A DNA stretch of 64,000 bases. It comes from Vescimonas fastidiosa. Its GTDB lineage: Bacteria > Bacillota > Clostridia > Oscillospirales > Oscillospiraceae. Under the pieces are notes generated by a model. It was given only the letters and a program-made list of their open reading frames with translations, was not told the origin of the DNA and made no database searches. Shown here one piece after another: positions 24,419-31,830 of this stretch. The stretch covers positions 1,116,001-1,180,000 of the forward strand of contig NZ_AP023415.1 in NCBI RefSeq assembly GCF_018326305.1, written 5' to 3'. The position numbers and the translations under genes were made by a program. Each line of letters begins with the position of its first letter. Within the stretch, counting starts at the first letter, position 1.

Positions 24419-25905
24419 GACAACGAAAGGACGGGCGGTGGGAAGGTCGCATCGTCATCGGTTACGATGACAACGGCTATCCCAAGACGAAAAATGTCCT
24501 CGCCAAGACAAAGAAGGAGTGCATCGAGAAGCTCCAGAAGCTCAAGGAGGAATGCGGCGGGCTGAAGCCGGAGAAGGTGCGGCCCGAGATGCCCTTCGGG
24601 GACTGGCTGACATACTGGTACGAGAATCATTCCAAGCCCAAGATCCGCCCCACCACGCAGGAGACCTATGAAAGCCGCATCCGCCTGCACATCATCCCGG
24701 AAATCGGTGACATTTCACTGAATAAGCTGACGCAGAACGACCTGCAGCAGTTCTACGGTCGGCTCAAGAAAAGCGGCCGAAAGCGGTTCACCGACAAGTA
24801 CGGCGAAGGGCTGTCCGACCGAATGGTGCGCATGTGTCACGCCACCTGCCGCTCCGCATTGGAGAAGGCGGTGCAGGATGGGCTGATCCGTGTGAACCCG
24901 GCCATCGGCTGCAAGCTGCCGCCCAAGAAGGCGCGGGAGATGCAGGTGCTGACGCGGGAGGAACTTCAAAGGTTCCTCATTCAGGCGAAGTTCGAGGGCT
25001 ACTACGAAGTCTTCCTTCTGGACTTAGCCACCGGCCTGCGCCGGGGTGAGCTGATGGCGCTGCAGTGGGACGACCTGAACTTCAAAACCGGTGTGCTGAA
25101 TGTAAACAAGCAGGTCTACGATGTGCGGGGGCAGCTCCAGATCAGCACGCCCAAGACGAAGAACTCCGTCCGCAAGATCGTCCTGCCGCCTGCGGTGGTG
25201 GCAGTGCTGCGGGAGTACAAAAAGGCGGTGGACTCCCGCTGGATGTTCCCGTCCCCAGTAAAAGAGGATTGTCCCATCACCCCTGGCGTAGTGCGCCGCA
25301 GATTGCAGCTCATTCTGGAGCACGCAGGATGCAAACATGTTAGATTTCATGATCTGCGCCACACCTTCGCAACGCTGGCACTGGAAAACGGCATGGATGT
25401 GAAAACACTCTCCGCCATGCTGGGGCATGTGTCGGCGGCCACCACGCTGGACATCTACACCCACATCACCGATGATATGCAGCGCACAGCCGCCGCCAAC
25501 ATCGACCGCGGCATCGGCAAAGCAGCGCCGCAGGAGGACGCTTCAGAGCCGGGGCGGGAAACCGTCCCGGCCACGGCGGACAAGCCGAAAATGACCAACT
25601 TCAAACCCTATGTGGGCCGCAAGCGCAGATCCGGCACCGGCTGTGTCAGTGAGATCAACGACCACCTCTTTGAAGGACGCTATTCTCCCAAATGGCCTGA
25701 TGGTAAAAAGCACGCCCGCAATGTCTACGCGCACACCCGCGAGGAGTGCGAGGAGAAGCTGAAGGTACTGATTGTGGAGATGAAAGCGGAGATCGCGGAA
25801 GCAAAGCGGCTGATGGCGGAGGGAACGCTGACACCGCAGGCAGTGGAGAAAAGCAAGAAAAAAGGAAAGAAGAAAGGAAGCAAAGCAGACAAAGAAAAAG
25901 AGTAA
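24382..25905 (+). CDS. int: Tyrosine recombinase/integrase with a second arm-type domain at the C terminus
   Basis: The protein has 507 aa from GTG 24382 inside the first integrase gene. The N-terminal arm domain (GDGTVRQRKDGRWEGRI) and the catalytic set Arg220, His323-x2-Arg326, His349 and Tyr359 are complete. After the catalytic domain comes an extra ~100 residues: from residue 412, GRKRRSGTGCVSEINDHLFE and YSPKWPDGKKHARNVYAHT repeat the pattern of the N-terminal arm domain, followed by a very Lys-rich tail. A normal integrase of this class ends near residue 395. Two arm domains on one chain could bridge arm sites. Both integrases are candidates for recombining the tRNA-Pro anticodon site. 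Confidence 0.92.
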   Translation: MARKRKAGDGTVRQRKDGRWEGRIVIGYDDNGYPKTKNVLAKTKKECIEKLQKLKEECGGLKPEKVRPEMPFGDWLTYWYENHSKPKIRPTTQETYESRIRLHIIPEIGDISLNKLTQNDLQQFYGRLKKSGRKRFTDKYGEGLSDRMVRMCHATCRSALEKAVQDGLIRVNPAIGCKLPPKKAREMQVLTREELQRFLIQAKFEGYYEVFLLDLATGLRRGELMALQWDDLNFKTGVLNVNKQVYDVRGQLQISTPKTKNSVRKIVLPPAVVAVLREYKKAVDSRWMFPSPVKEDCPITPGVVRRRLQLILEHAGCKHVRFHDLRHTFATLALENGMDVKTLSAMLGHVSAATTLDIYTHITDDMQRTAAANIDRGIGKAAPQEDASEPGRETVPATADKPKMTNFKPYVGRKRRSGTGCVSEINDHLFEGRYSPKWPDGKKHARNVYAHTREECEEKLKVLIVEMKAEIAEAKRLMAEGTLTPQAVEKSKKKGKKKGSKADKEKE

Positions 25906-25920
25906 GCGTAAGTGAAAATA

Positions 25921-25964
25921 ATCACCGCCATGGGTGCCAATTTTACGGCATCTATGGCGGTGAT
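25921..25964. terminator. Hairpin after the integrase pair
   Basis: The stem ATCACCGCCAT (25921-25931) / ATGGCGGTGAT (25954-25964) has an inner stem GGTGCC/GGCATC (25933-25938, 25947-25952). It is followed by ATGGTATTTTATAATTTTT, weakly T-rich. It separates the plus-strand integrases from minus-strand genes ending at 26000. Confidence 0.6.
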
Positions 25965-25999
25965 ATGGTATTTTATAATTTTTGGATATGATACACGAC

Positions 26000-26554
26000 T
26001 TAACCATTTATCTTTCTGGCCAGTTGGTTCCGTAAATAAGGACGAATGGATGCGACGATGATTGCGCGAATTTTTTTCTGTTGACCAAGCGTAATGGAAG
26101 ACTTGTCCCTTTTATTAAACATTTTCAGGATAAACTCGTAATCATCATATCCATCGTAACCATTGTATTCACAATCAAAGGCCCCTTCATCATACAGCTT
26201 TTTTAAAAGCTTTCGAGAGAAGAATTCCGGTGAAAGAGAAATGAAGTGATTGTCTTCAACTGCATGGTACAATTTAAACATTTTCTCTCGAACTGCAGCT
26301 TCATCGTCCAAGTCGTCGCGACCAAACTTTTTGATGCAGGAACTTCCTATGGGAAACAAAGTGTTCCCGTTTATAGCATTTTCAATAGTGAATAGATAGT
26401 ATAAATGCTCTTTGCCGCAAACACAGGATTCGCTAAGAGTATCATCCTCTTCACAATCAGCGATTTCCCATTCTGCTACCGCAGTATCCCAATCGCTGGA
26501 TTGAGACAATTCAATTACTCTTTTGATGAGTCGTTCCACGTAAATGCTTGCCAT
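26000..26554 (-). CDS. Unknown Cys-rich protein of the ImmA gene cluster
   Basis: The protein has 184 aa from ATG 26554 with AAAGGTGG 10 nt upstream; a TTG at 26560 would add two residues. It has a possible metal site: Cys34, Cys44-x-Cys46-x3-His50 and Cys73 in GSSCIKKFG. Between them is the hydrophobic stretch LYYLFTIENAING. The C-terminal third is helical and basic (LGQQKKIRAIIVASIRPYL). I recognise the motif CGKEHL..LFTI..N as recurrent in Firmicute accessory regions but know no function. It lies 57 bp downstream of the XRE-ImmA gene on the same strand and is probably co-transcribed. Confidence 0.6.
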   Translation of the reverse strand: MASIYVERLIKRVIELSQSSDWDTAVAEWEIADCEEDDTLSESCVCGKEHLYYLFTIENAINGNTLFPIGSSCIKKFGRDDLDDEAAVREKMFKLYHAVEDNHFISLSPEFFSRKLLKKLYDEGAFDCEYNGYDGYDDYEFILKMFNKRDKSSITLGQQKKIRAIIVASIRPYLRNQLARKING

Positions 26555-26610
26555 AGGCAATACACCACCTTTCTCTGTCGTTAAGTTTGCTATTATAGAA
26601 ATACAGTAAA

Positions 26611-27762
26611 TTACTTGCCGCGCTTGATTTGAATCGCCTTAAAATCGATTATCCTCGAAACAGCTAATGTGCCAGTCGGGAGATCGAGTAGATATTCGAC
26701 TTCTATCGGACTAATGCTCAGCCCGTACTCTACAGATAATTCATCCATAAACTCTTCGGCTGTAAAAACATTTTCCTGAAGCAACATCATGACGGATGCC
26801 TTCAGCAATGCTGGAGAAGCAGTAATGAGAACATCATCTAATGGCTCCTCTTTTCTTTGGCCGCGTCTTTGCATGATTCTAATCAACGATTGGTAGTCCT
26901 CTTTTGTGATTATATCAAGCCTTTCGGCTCTTCGAATCATTGCGGCAATAGAAACTTTCCATTTCTTCTTAAGTTGCTTGTAGTAAATGATTGTCTGTGG
27001 GCCAGCTTCTGCATCTTTTCTGAAAGTCTCTTCCGGAAGCAAAAAGGCTGCAGCAAAGTCATTGGCTTCACGCTCCCTACGCTTGAATTCCTCTTTTGAG
27101 AGTTCTTCAATGTCTTCGCTCCATTCATGCAAGCAAATATGTCCGAGCTCATGGGCTATATCGAAATGAATACGTGCAGCAGATGTTTTATTGTTAGAAT
27201 ATGCGATGAGATAAGTTGGCATATCTGCCGTTCCCACAAACTGACTAAATGCATCGACATCATCTGTACTTGTAGAAAAAGAAGTGACCAAAATACCATG
27301 TTGCTCAACAACAGATATGATATTATCAATTGGGTCACGCCCAAGTCCCCATGCATCTCTTAATGCATAAGCAGCTTCTTCAGGGGTAACATCTTCGGGG
27401 AGATCAAGTGGTTTATACACGGGGAAAGAAATATAATCCTGCAATAACGAATATACCTGCGCAAGAAAGTCCATTTTCACAATTTGTTCGCTACGATATT
27501 TCTTGTTGGTGGTAAGAAGTGAACGAAAATAAACTGTACCTTCTGTATTAGATGCAGGATGTTCGTAAAAGAATTTAACAGGAAAACTAAGCGCACGGGA
27601 TAAACGGTCAACAAGCCCTTTGTCGGTTGGCTGACTTTTAGAAATCTCATACATTGACAGTGTTTGGCGTTGGCAACCAACTTGTTCTGCTAATTCGGCA
27701 ACGGTTAAACCTCTATATATACGTGCTTTTTTCAAGCGTTCACCATTAAACTGGGTTTTCAT
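26611..27762 (-). CDS. XRE regulator fused to ImmA/IrrE metallopeptidase
   Basis: The protein has 383 aa. An N-terminal Cro/CI helix-turn-helix (ERLKKARIYRGLTVAELAEQ, residues 8-62) is followed by a zinc peptidase with HELGH (His204, Glu205, His208) and the third ligand Glu232 in REREANDFA. Proteins of this design sense stress and cleave a repressor or antitoxin to switch on a mobile element, as ImmA does for ICEBs1, or act as antitoxins. No separate ImmR-type repressor is adjacent, so the fused HTH may itself bind DNA. It lies between the DUF5986-like and Cys-rich genes, all on the minus strand, near the island's right end. Confidence 0.9.
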   Translation of the reverse strand: MKTQFNGERLKKARIYRGLTVAELAEQVGCQRQTLSMYEISKSQPTDKGLVDRLSRALSFPVKFFYEHPASNTEGTVYFRSLLTTNKKYRSEQIVKMDFLAQVYSLLQDYISFPVYKPLDLPEDVTPEEAAYALRDAWGLGRDPIDNIISVVEQHGILVTSFSTSTDDVDAFSQFVGTADMPTYLIAYSNNKTSAARIHFDIAHELGHICLHEWSEDIEELSKEEFKRREREANDFAAAFLLPEETFRKDAEAGPQTIIYYKQLKKKWKVSIAAMIRRAERLDIITKEDYQSLIRIMQRRGQRKEEPLDDVLITASPALLKASVMMLLQENVFTAEEFMDELSVEYGLSISPIEVEYLLDLPTGTLAVSRIIDFKAIQIKRGK

Positions 27763-27822
27763 ATGGGGCGCTCCTCTTCAAATAATAATTGTTGATTGAC
27801 TCGTTATCTGTACCTTCGGGAA

Positions 27823-27861
27823 GCCATATAAGGACCGCCACTCTGGCGATCCTTATATGGC
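27823..27861. promoter_or_regulatory. Perfect two-part inverted repeat upstream of the ImmA gene
   Basis: GCCATATAAGGA (27823-27834) and TCCTTATATGGC (27850-27861) are perfect complements, with an inner CGCCA/TGGCG stem (27836-27840, 27844-27848) and a 3-nt loop. It lies in the 106-bp gap between the DUF5986-like stop and the ImmA start. No U run follows in either direction, so it is more likely an operator or RNA-processing element than a terminator. Confidence 0.5.
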
Positions 27862-27868
27862 CAATCTA

Positions 27869-28633
27869 TTAGCCGTCTTTTTGAGCGGAAGTTTCCGAAG
27901 TCCGTCTTTCGGGTTTGCCTTTCTTGCGAGCCATAGCTTTGGCTGTAAGGGAAAGCCCGCGTCCGGGATTGTTCTCCGGTGCTGCAGGATCGGAAACTTT
28001 CTCTACAACAATACTCTCGTCGGCGTTAATGTACATAGACCAGTCGTGCTCGCTTCCCTGGGCAATGTCCAGGGAGGGAGTGACCATAACGGCACGGATA
28101 TTTGTTAACCGATATCCCACTGTGTCAAATAACACCAGGACATGGTGGCGAACGATGTCGACGTTGCTTCCTAAATCTCGCAACAGCGTCTGAACTAATT
28201 CCGCAAGTCGTTCTTCGTCGGAGAACTCATGAGGAATGAGACAAAGCTGCCGTTGATCTGCCAAAAGATCCTGGTTGAACTGGCGAGCCATCATATCGAT
28301 GTAGTGCATCCGTTTGCGTTGTCGCTGTCGCTTGCATAATTCTGTGAATCGTTTTTCCCGCATGAAGGTGAGAATGCATTGACTGGATTTTTCAAAAATC
28401 ACCAACATCTCCCACGGACCACGATGCGCTTTTGCGATAGTGCAATCTTCTGTATCCAGTGTCTTAATAACATTGGTGTTCAGCAAATCCCAGATACGAG
28501 CGGGAACGCTGTTCCGAGTTTGGAGATCATTGCGCTGAATATCAGCTTGAATGTCGTCGCCGACAGCATCTTCCACGCAACGAACGATTTTGGCAATCAG
28601 GTCAGGAGAAAAGGAAATGATGTTCGTGTGCAT
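27869..28633 (-). CDS. DUF5986-like protein
   Basis: The protein has 254 aa. It is helical and soluble, with a basic low-complexity C terminus (AKAMARKKGKPERRTSE). The central part (HRGPWEMLVIFEKSSQCILT, then FMREKRFTEL) and the domain ending in DWSMYINADESIVVEKV match, from memory, a family annotated DUF5986 that is often found next to ImmA/IrrE peptidase genes. Function is unknown. The ATG has GAGGAGG upstream and a perfect consensus promoter at 28663-28691. It opens the minus-strand set with the XRE-ImmA and Cys-rich genes; such sets resemble toxin-antitoxin or stress switches. Confidence 0.6.
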   Translation of the reverse strand: MHTNIISFSPDLIAKIVRCVEDAVGDDIQADIQRNDLQTRNSVPARIWDLLNTNVIKTLDTEDCTIAKAHRGPWEMLVIFEKSSQCILTFMREKRFTELCKRQRQRKRMHYIDMMARQFNQDLLADQRQLCLIPHEFSDEERLAELVQTLLRDLGSNVDIVRHHVLVLFDTVGYRLTNIRAVMVTPSLDIAQGSEHDWSMYINADESIVVEKVSDPAAPENNPGRGLSLTAKAMARKKGKPERRTSETSAQKDG

Positions 28634-28662
28634 ACTGCACCTCCTCAGGAGTTGATGACTAA

Positions 28663-28691
28663 ATTATAGGCGTTTTGCTTGAAAATGTCAA
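28663..28691 (-). promoter_or_regulatory. Consensus promoter of the DUF5986-like gene
   Basis: On the minus strand TTGACA (28691-28686), 17 bp, TATAAT (28668-28663), an exact sigma-A consensus 30 bp before the start codon. Confidence 0.85.
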
Positions 28692-28746
28692 GACCTATAT
28701 TTGAGAGCACCAATCAACCCCTGCGCCGCAATAGACAAAGAATAAG

Positions 28747-28783
28747 AAAATCCCTCTGAAATCAATGATTTCAGAGGGATTTT
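28747..28783 (-). terminator. Terminator of the intact tRNA-Pro
   Basis: The near-perfect palindrome has arms AAAATCCCTCTGAAATCA (28747-28764) and its complement ending at 28783. It begins at the tRNA 3' end and works in both directions. A TAGACAAAGAAT motif copy (28732-28743) lies just beyond it. Confidence 0.85.
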
Positions 28784-28858
28784 GGTCCGAGTGAGGTGAC
28801 TTGAACACCCAACCTCGACATCCCAAATGTCGCGCCCTACCAGTTGAGCTACACCCGG
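28783..28858 (-). tRNA. tRNA-Pro(TGG), intact
   Basis: A complete 76-nt cloverleaf on the minus strand. The acceptor stem is CCGGGTG/CACTCGG, the anticodon stem CGACA/TGTCG holds loop TTTGGGA (anticodon TGG), the T loop is TTCAAGT, and CCA is encoded. It reads codons CCN for proline. It lies at the inner edge of a 223-bp tandem array that also holds two truncated tRNA-Pro 5' halves, so it may supply the function lost when the outer tRNA-Pro was split. Confidence 0.95.
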
Positions 28859-29266
28859 ATATTCACTTTTCTGTCATTATACCACGGCGGGGAGGAAAAT
28901 CAAAGATTTTCTGTCTGTGGTCATTCCTGTGGTCAAAGCCGCTTTTGTGCCGTTTTCGGCGACCAGAGAAAAACCAGCAAACGCAGGCGCTGCAAGGCTT
29001 TGCGGCGTTTCGCCTCACCCTATCCCGGATACAACCACGGCACTCCCAAATGTCGCGCCCTACCAGTTGAGCCACACCCGGATATTCACTTTTCTGCCAT
29101 GATACCACGGCGAGCGGAAAAAATAAAGATTTTCTGTCTGTAGTCATTTATGTGGTCAAAGCCGCTTTTGTGCCGTTTTCGGTAACCGGAGGAAAACCCG
29201 CTATCGCCCGTGCCGCAAGGCTTTGCGGGCTTTTGTCCAAGCCGCGCATGGATAGGGTCTACGCAC
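28821..29266 (-). repeat. Two tandem 223-bp units with tRNA-Pro 5' halves
   Basis: Unit 1 (28821-29043) and unit 2 (29044-29266) are each exactly 223 bp, counted between successive TCCCAAA cores at 28821, 29044 and 29267. Each starts with the anticodon loop and 5' half of a tRNA-Pro, continues through GGATATTCACTTTTCTG and TACCACGGCG, and shares GTGGTCAAAGCCGCTTTTGT and the following CGTTTTCGG. The distal ~80 bp of each unit have diverged. They look like relics left by successive integrations at one site. No open frame here is supported. Confidence 0.8.
29043..29081 (-). tRNA. Orphan 5' half of tRNA-Pro (copy A), stops at anticodon loop
   Basis: On the minus strand CCGGGTG, a D arm and a CGACA anticodon arm lead to loop TTTGGGA followed by G, then the sequence becomes unrelated (TGCCGTGG). 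It differs from the intact tRNA-Pro 5' half by one base (TGGCTC against TAGCTC). Without a 3' half it cannot be functional. Confidence 0.85.
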
Positions 29267-29304
29267 TCCCAAACCAGGCGCGATACCAACTTCGCTATAC
29301 CCGG
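29266..29304 (-). tRNA. Orphan 5' half of tRNA-Pro(TGG) (copy B), right island end
   Basis: On the minus strand CCGGGTA, D arm GCGA/TCGC, anticodon arm CCTGG and loop TTTGGGA, followed by G and then unrelated sequence. Its acceptor strand pairs with TACTCGG of the 3' half at 1236-1280, and the joined molecule has the standard segment lengths (7-2-4-8-4-1-5-7-5-5-5-7-5-7-4, total 76 nt). Only the inner anticodon pair (31:39) is mismatched G-G. It marks the chromosomal side of the right island junction; the metK terminator is 6 bp away. Confidence 0.88.
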
Positions 29305-29309
29305 ATAAA

Positions 29310-29339
29310 GATACGCCGCCCGCTTCCGGGCGGCGTATC
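29310..29339 (-). terminator. metK terminator
   Basis: A perfect 13-bp stem GATACGCCGCCCG (29310-29322) / CGGGCGGCGTATC (29327-29339). On the minus strand it is followed by TTTATC and lies 86 bp after the metK stop. Confidence 0.8.
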
Positions 29340-29425
29340 TACTATACCAGCTTTTTCTCCCGCTTGCAAGGGGAAAATTTGTCCTGTGGTCTTTTGAATT
29401 CCGGAGGCCTTTTCTCCCTGCCGGA

Positions 29426-30610
29426 TTACAGCCCCAGCGCCGCCTTCAGCTCGTCCACCCGATCGGTCTTTTCCCAAGCCACGCCCAGGTCCTCCCGGCC
29501 CATATGGCCGTAGGCCGCCAGCTTACGGTAGATGGGCTTTTGCAGATCCAGATCGCGGATGATAGCCGTGGGCCGCAGGTCAAATACCTTCTCCACAGCT
29601 TCCTCCAGCTTATCGTCGGACACCTTACCGGTACCGAAGGTCTCCACCAGCACGCTTACGGGCCGGGCCACACCGATGGCGTAGGCCAGCTGCACCTGGC
29701 AGCGATCCGCCAGGCCCGCAGCCACTACATTCTTGGCCACCCAACGGGCTGCGTATGCGGCGCTGCGGTCCACCTTGGTGGGATCCTTGCCGGAGAAGGC
29801 GCCACCGCCGTGGGGTGCGCTGCCGCCGTAGGTGTCCACGATGATCTTGCGTCCGGTGAGGCCGCTATCGCCCTGGGGACCGCCGATAACGAATCGGCCG
29901 GTGGGGTTCACATAGATCTTGGTGTTCTCGTCCAGCAGATCGGCGGGCACGGTGGGCTTGATGACCAGCTGGATCATATCCTCGCGGATCTGCTCCAGAG
30001 ATGCCTCCGCGGCGTGCTGGGTAGACAGCACCACGGTATCCACCCGAACGGGCTTGCCGCTCTCATCGTACTCCACGGTGATCTGGGTCTTGCCATCGGG
30101 ACGCAGATAGTCCACCAGCCCCTGCTTGCGCACATCCGTCAGGCGCTTGGCCATTTTCTGCGCAATGGAGATAGCCAGGGGCATCAGCTCCGGGGTCTCA
30201 TTGCAGGCGTAGCCGAACATCATACCCTGGTCGCCGGCGCCGTTGTCCAGAGCGGCATCGCCGGAGCTCTTCGCCTCCAGGCTTTTATCTACGCCCAGAG
30301 CGATGTCGCCGCTCTGCTCGTCGATATTGGTGATAACGGCACAGGTGTGGCCGTCGAAGCCGTACTTGGCCCGGTCATAGCCGATGTCCAGCACCACCTG
30401 GCGGGCGATCTTGGGAATGTCCACATAGCAGCTGGTAGTGATCTCACCCATAATGTGGATCAGGCCCGTGGAGGCGCAGGTTTCGCAGGCCACGCGGCCA
30501 TGGGGGTCCTTCTCCAAAATCGCGTCCAAAACGGCATCGGAGATCTGATCGCAGATCTTATCGGGATGCCCCTCGGTAACGGATTCGGATGTGAATAATC
30601 TTCTTGCCAT
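29426..30610 (-). CDS. metK: S-adenosylmethionine synthetase
   Basis: The protein has 394 aa, the usual length. It makes SAM from methionine and ATP. It has the signature segments [20 protein letters not shown] (N terminus), [12 protein letters not shown] and [19 protein letters not shown], with the conserved His, Asp and Lys residues of the active site. The ATG at 30610 has AAAGGAG upstream. Transcription comes from a consensus promoter at 30866-30894 through a SAM-I riboswitch at 30664-30836, so the product's own ligand shuts it off. It is the first core gene to the right of the island. Confidence 0.98.
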   Translation of the reverse strand: MARRLFTSESVTEGHPDKICDQISDAVLDAILEKDPHGRVACETCASTGLIHIMGEITTSCYVDIPKIARQVVLDIGYDRAKYGFDGHTCAVITNIDEQSGDIALGVDKSLEAKSSGDAALDNGAGDQGMMFGYACNETPELMPLAISIAQKMAKRLTDVRKQGLVDYLRPDGKTQITVEYDESGKPVRVDTVVLSTQHAAEASLEQIREDMIQLVIKPTVPADLLDENTKIYVNPTGRFVIGGPQGDSGLTGRKIIVDTYGGSAPHGGGAFSGKDPTKVDRSAAYAARWVAKNVVAAGLADRCQVQLAYAIGVARPVSVLVETFGTGKVSDDKLEEAVEKVFDLRPTAIIRDLDLQKPIYRKLAAYGHMGREDLGVAWEKTDRVDELKAALGL

Positions 30611-30663
30611 GATTTTTTGCTCCTTTTCGTATAAATTTTTGCAAATCCCCTTTTGGAGCTATG

Positions 30664-30836
30664 AAAAAAAACACGCTCCGGTATTCGACGGATCGTGCTT
30701 CAAAATCGCTCCTCATCTGTCGAAGGACGAATGTGGGACTATCACTTCCACATTCAGCATACTCGTCGGATTTGGCACCTTGCAATGCAGGTTGCCGTGG
30801 TTTCATCGGGCCGATCCCTCAACCACTCTTGATAAG
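30664..30836 (-). promoter_or_regulatory. SAM-I (S-box) riboswitch with terminator, upstream of metK
   Basis: On the minus strand the aptamer starts CTTATCAAGAG at 30836 and continues with GGATCGGCCCGATGAAACC, then CGGCAACC, AAGGTGCCAAATCC and GACGAG, the conserved S-box core. P1 closes with GATGAG near 30717. The expression platform is a 9-bp stem (30672-30680 with 30689-30697, one mismatch) followed by eight U (30671-30664). SAM binding should favour termination before metK. Confidence 0.95.
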
Positions 30837-30865
30837 GTATTCAGTTTATGGGTTTTGCTACATTA

Positions 30866-30894
30866 TATTATAGGGCCGCCGCGGTACTTTGTCA
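30866..30894 (-). promoter_or_regulatory. metK promoter
   Basis: On the minus strand TTGACA (30894-30889), 17 bp, TATAAT (30871-30866), an exact consensus placed 30 bp before the riboswitch aptamer. Between 30895 and 30990 nothing else is seen. Confidence 0.9.
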
Positions 30895-30989
30895 ATTCCG
30901 CAAGAAATAAACCTATATTTTGCACAAATACCAGCAGCAAAATCCATCTGAAACTATCTATATAACACATATTTTTTCGTAGTGACAAG

Positions 30990-31030
30990 AAAACAGCTGC
31001 GCGGGACGCCCTTTGCAGACATCCCGCGCG
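30990..31030 (-). terminator. Terminator of the PhzF-like gene
   Basis: The stem GCGCGGGA (30999-31006) / TCCCGCGC (31022-31029) is followed on the minus strand by AGCTGTTTTC. It lies 10 bp after the stop codon at 31039. Confidence 0.7.
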
Positions 31031-31038
31031 CCTGTCTG

Positions 31039-31818
31039 TCATTCAATGCAAATACCCGCCACGGAATACACCGCCGCCTTGCCGCTCATCCGGATCCGAT
31101 CTCCCTCCCGGGTGCAGTAGAGCGTGCCGCCCCGCGGGCTGGCCTGGTAGGCGACCAGGCTGTCCTTGCCCAGCTTCTCCGCCCAGTAGGGCACAATATG
31201 GCAGTGTCCGGAGCCGCATACCGGGTCCTCGGCCACGTTGCACTTAGGCGCGAAGCTGCGGGATACGCAGTCCACGTCCTTGCCCGGAGCCGTCACGTGG
31301 AGCAGCAGGCCCTCCAGCCCGCGCACCTTTTCCTGGTCCACCGTCATCTTCCGCACGATCTCCTCGCTGCCGAACACGCACAGCAGGTCCCGGCCCATAA
31401 ACGCCTTTTCCGGCATGGCGCCGCCCATGGCTGCCGCCATTTCCTCCGTCACCGGGACGGGCTTCAGCTCATAAGCCGGGAAATTCATCTCATACAGCTG
31501 GCCTTTTTTTGCCACCGTCAGGTCTCCGGACAGCGTGGTAAAGGTCACCTCCGTCCGGTCCTTTTCCACAAATGTCATGATCGCACAGGCGGTAGCCAGG
31601 GTGGCGTGGCCGCACAGGTCGATCTCCCCGCCGGGGGTAAACCACCGCAGGTAGTATTTCTCCCCCGCCTTCACGGCAAAGGCCGTTTCCGAGAGATTAT
31701 TTTCCAGCGTGATCTTCATCATCGTGTTCTCGGGCAGCCACTTTTCCATCACGCACACGGCTGCAGGGTTTCCTGCAAACACATGGTCCGTAAAGGCATC
31801 TATCACATACTGTCGCAT
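31039..31818 (-). CDS. PhzF family isomerase
   Basis: The protein has 259 aa. It shows the PhzF fold features: FAGNPAAVC near the start, the catalytic Glu in NLSETAFA, CGHATLATA, and the second-half repeat DPVCGSGHCHIVPYWAE. PhzF proteins isomerise or epimerise small acidic or amino compounds; outside phenazine clusters the substrate is usually unknown, and no phenazine genes are here. The ATG has AGGAGG upstream. It lies 12 bp after a DUF2461 gene on the same strand, so the two probably form an operon ending at the terminator 30990-31030. Confidence 0.9.
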   Translation of the reverse strand: MRQYVIDAFTDHVFAGNPAAVCVMEKWLPENTMMKITLENNLSETAFAVKAGEKYYLRWFTPGGEIDLCGHATLATACAIMTFVEKDRTEVTFTTLSGDLTVAKKGQLYEMNFPAYELKPVPVTEEMAAAMGGAMPEKAFMGRDLLCVFGSEEIVRKMTVDQEKVRGLEGLLLHVTAPGKDVDCVSRSFAPKCNVAEDPVCGSGHCHIVPYWAEKLGKDSLVAYQASPRGGTLYCTREGDRIRMSGKAAVYSVAGICIE

Positions 31819-31830
31819 TTGTTTTCCTCC

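Noticed and set aside
29043..29081. Second functional tRNA-Pro gene
   Set aside because: The 3' half (variable loop, T arm, acceptor strand, CCA) is missing; the sequence diverges straight after the anticodon loop.
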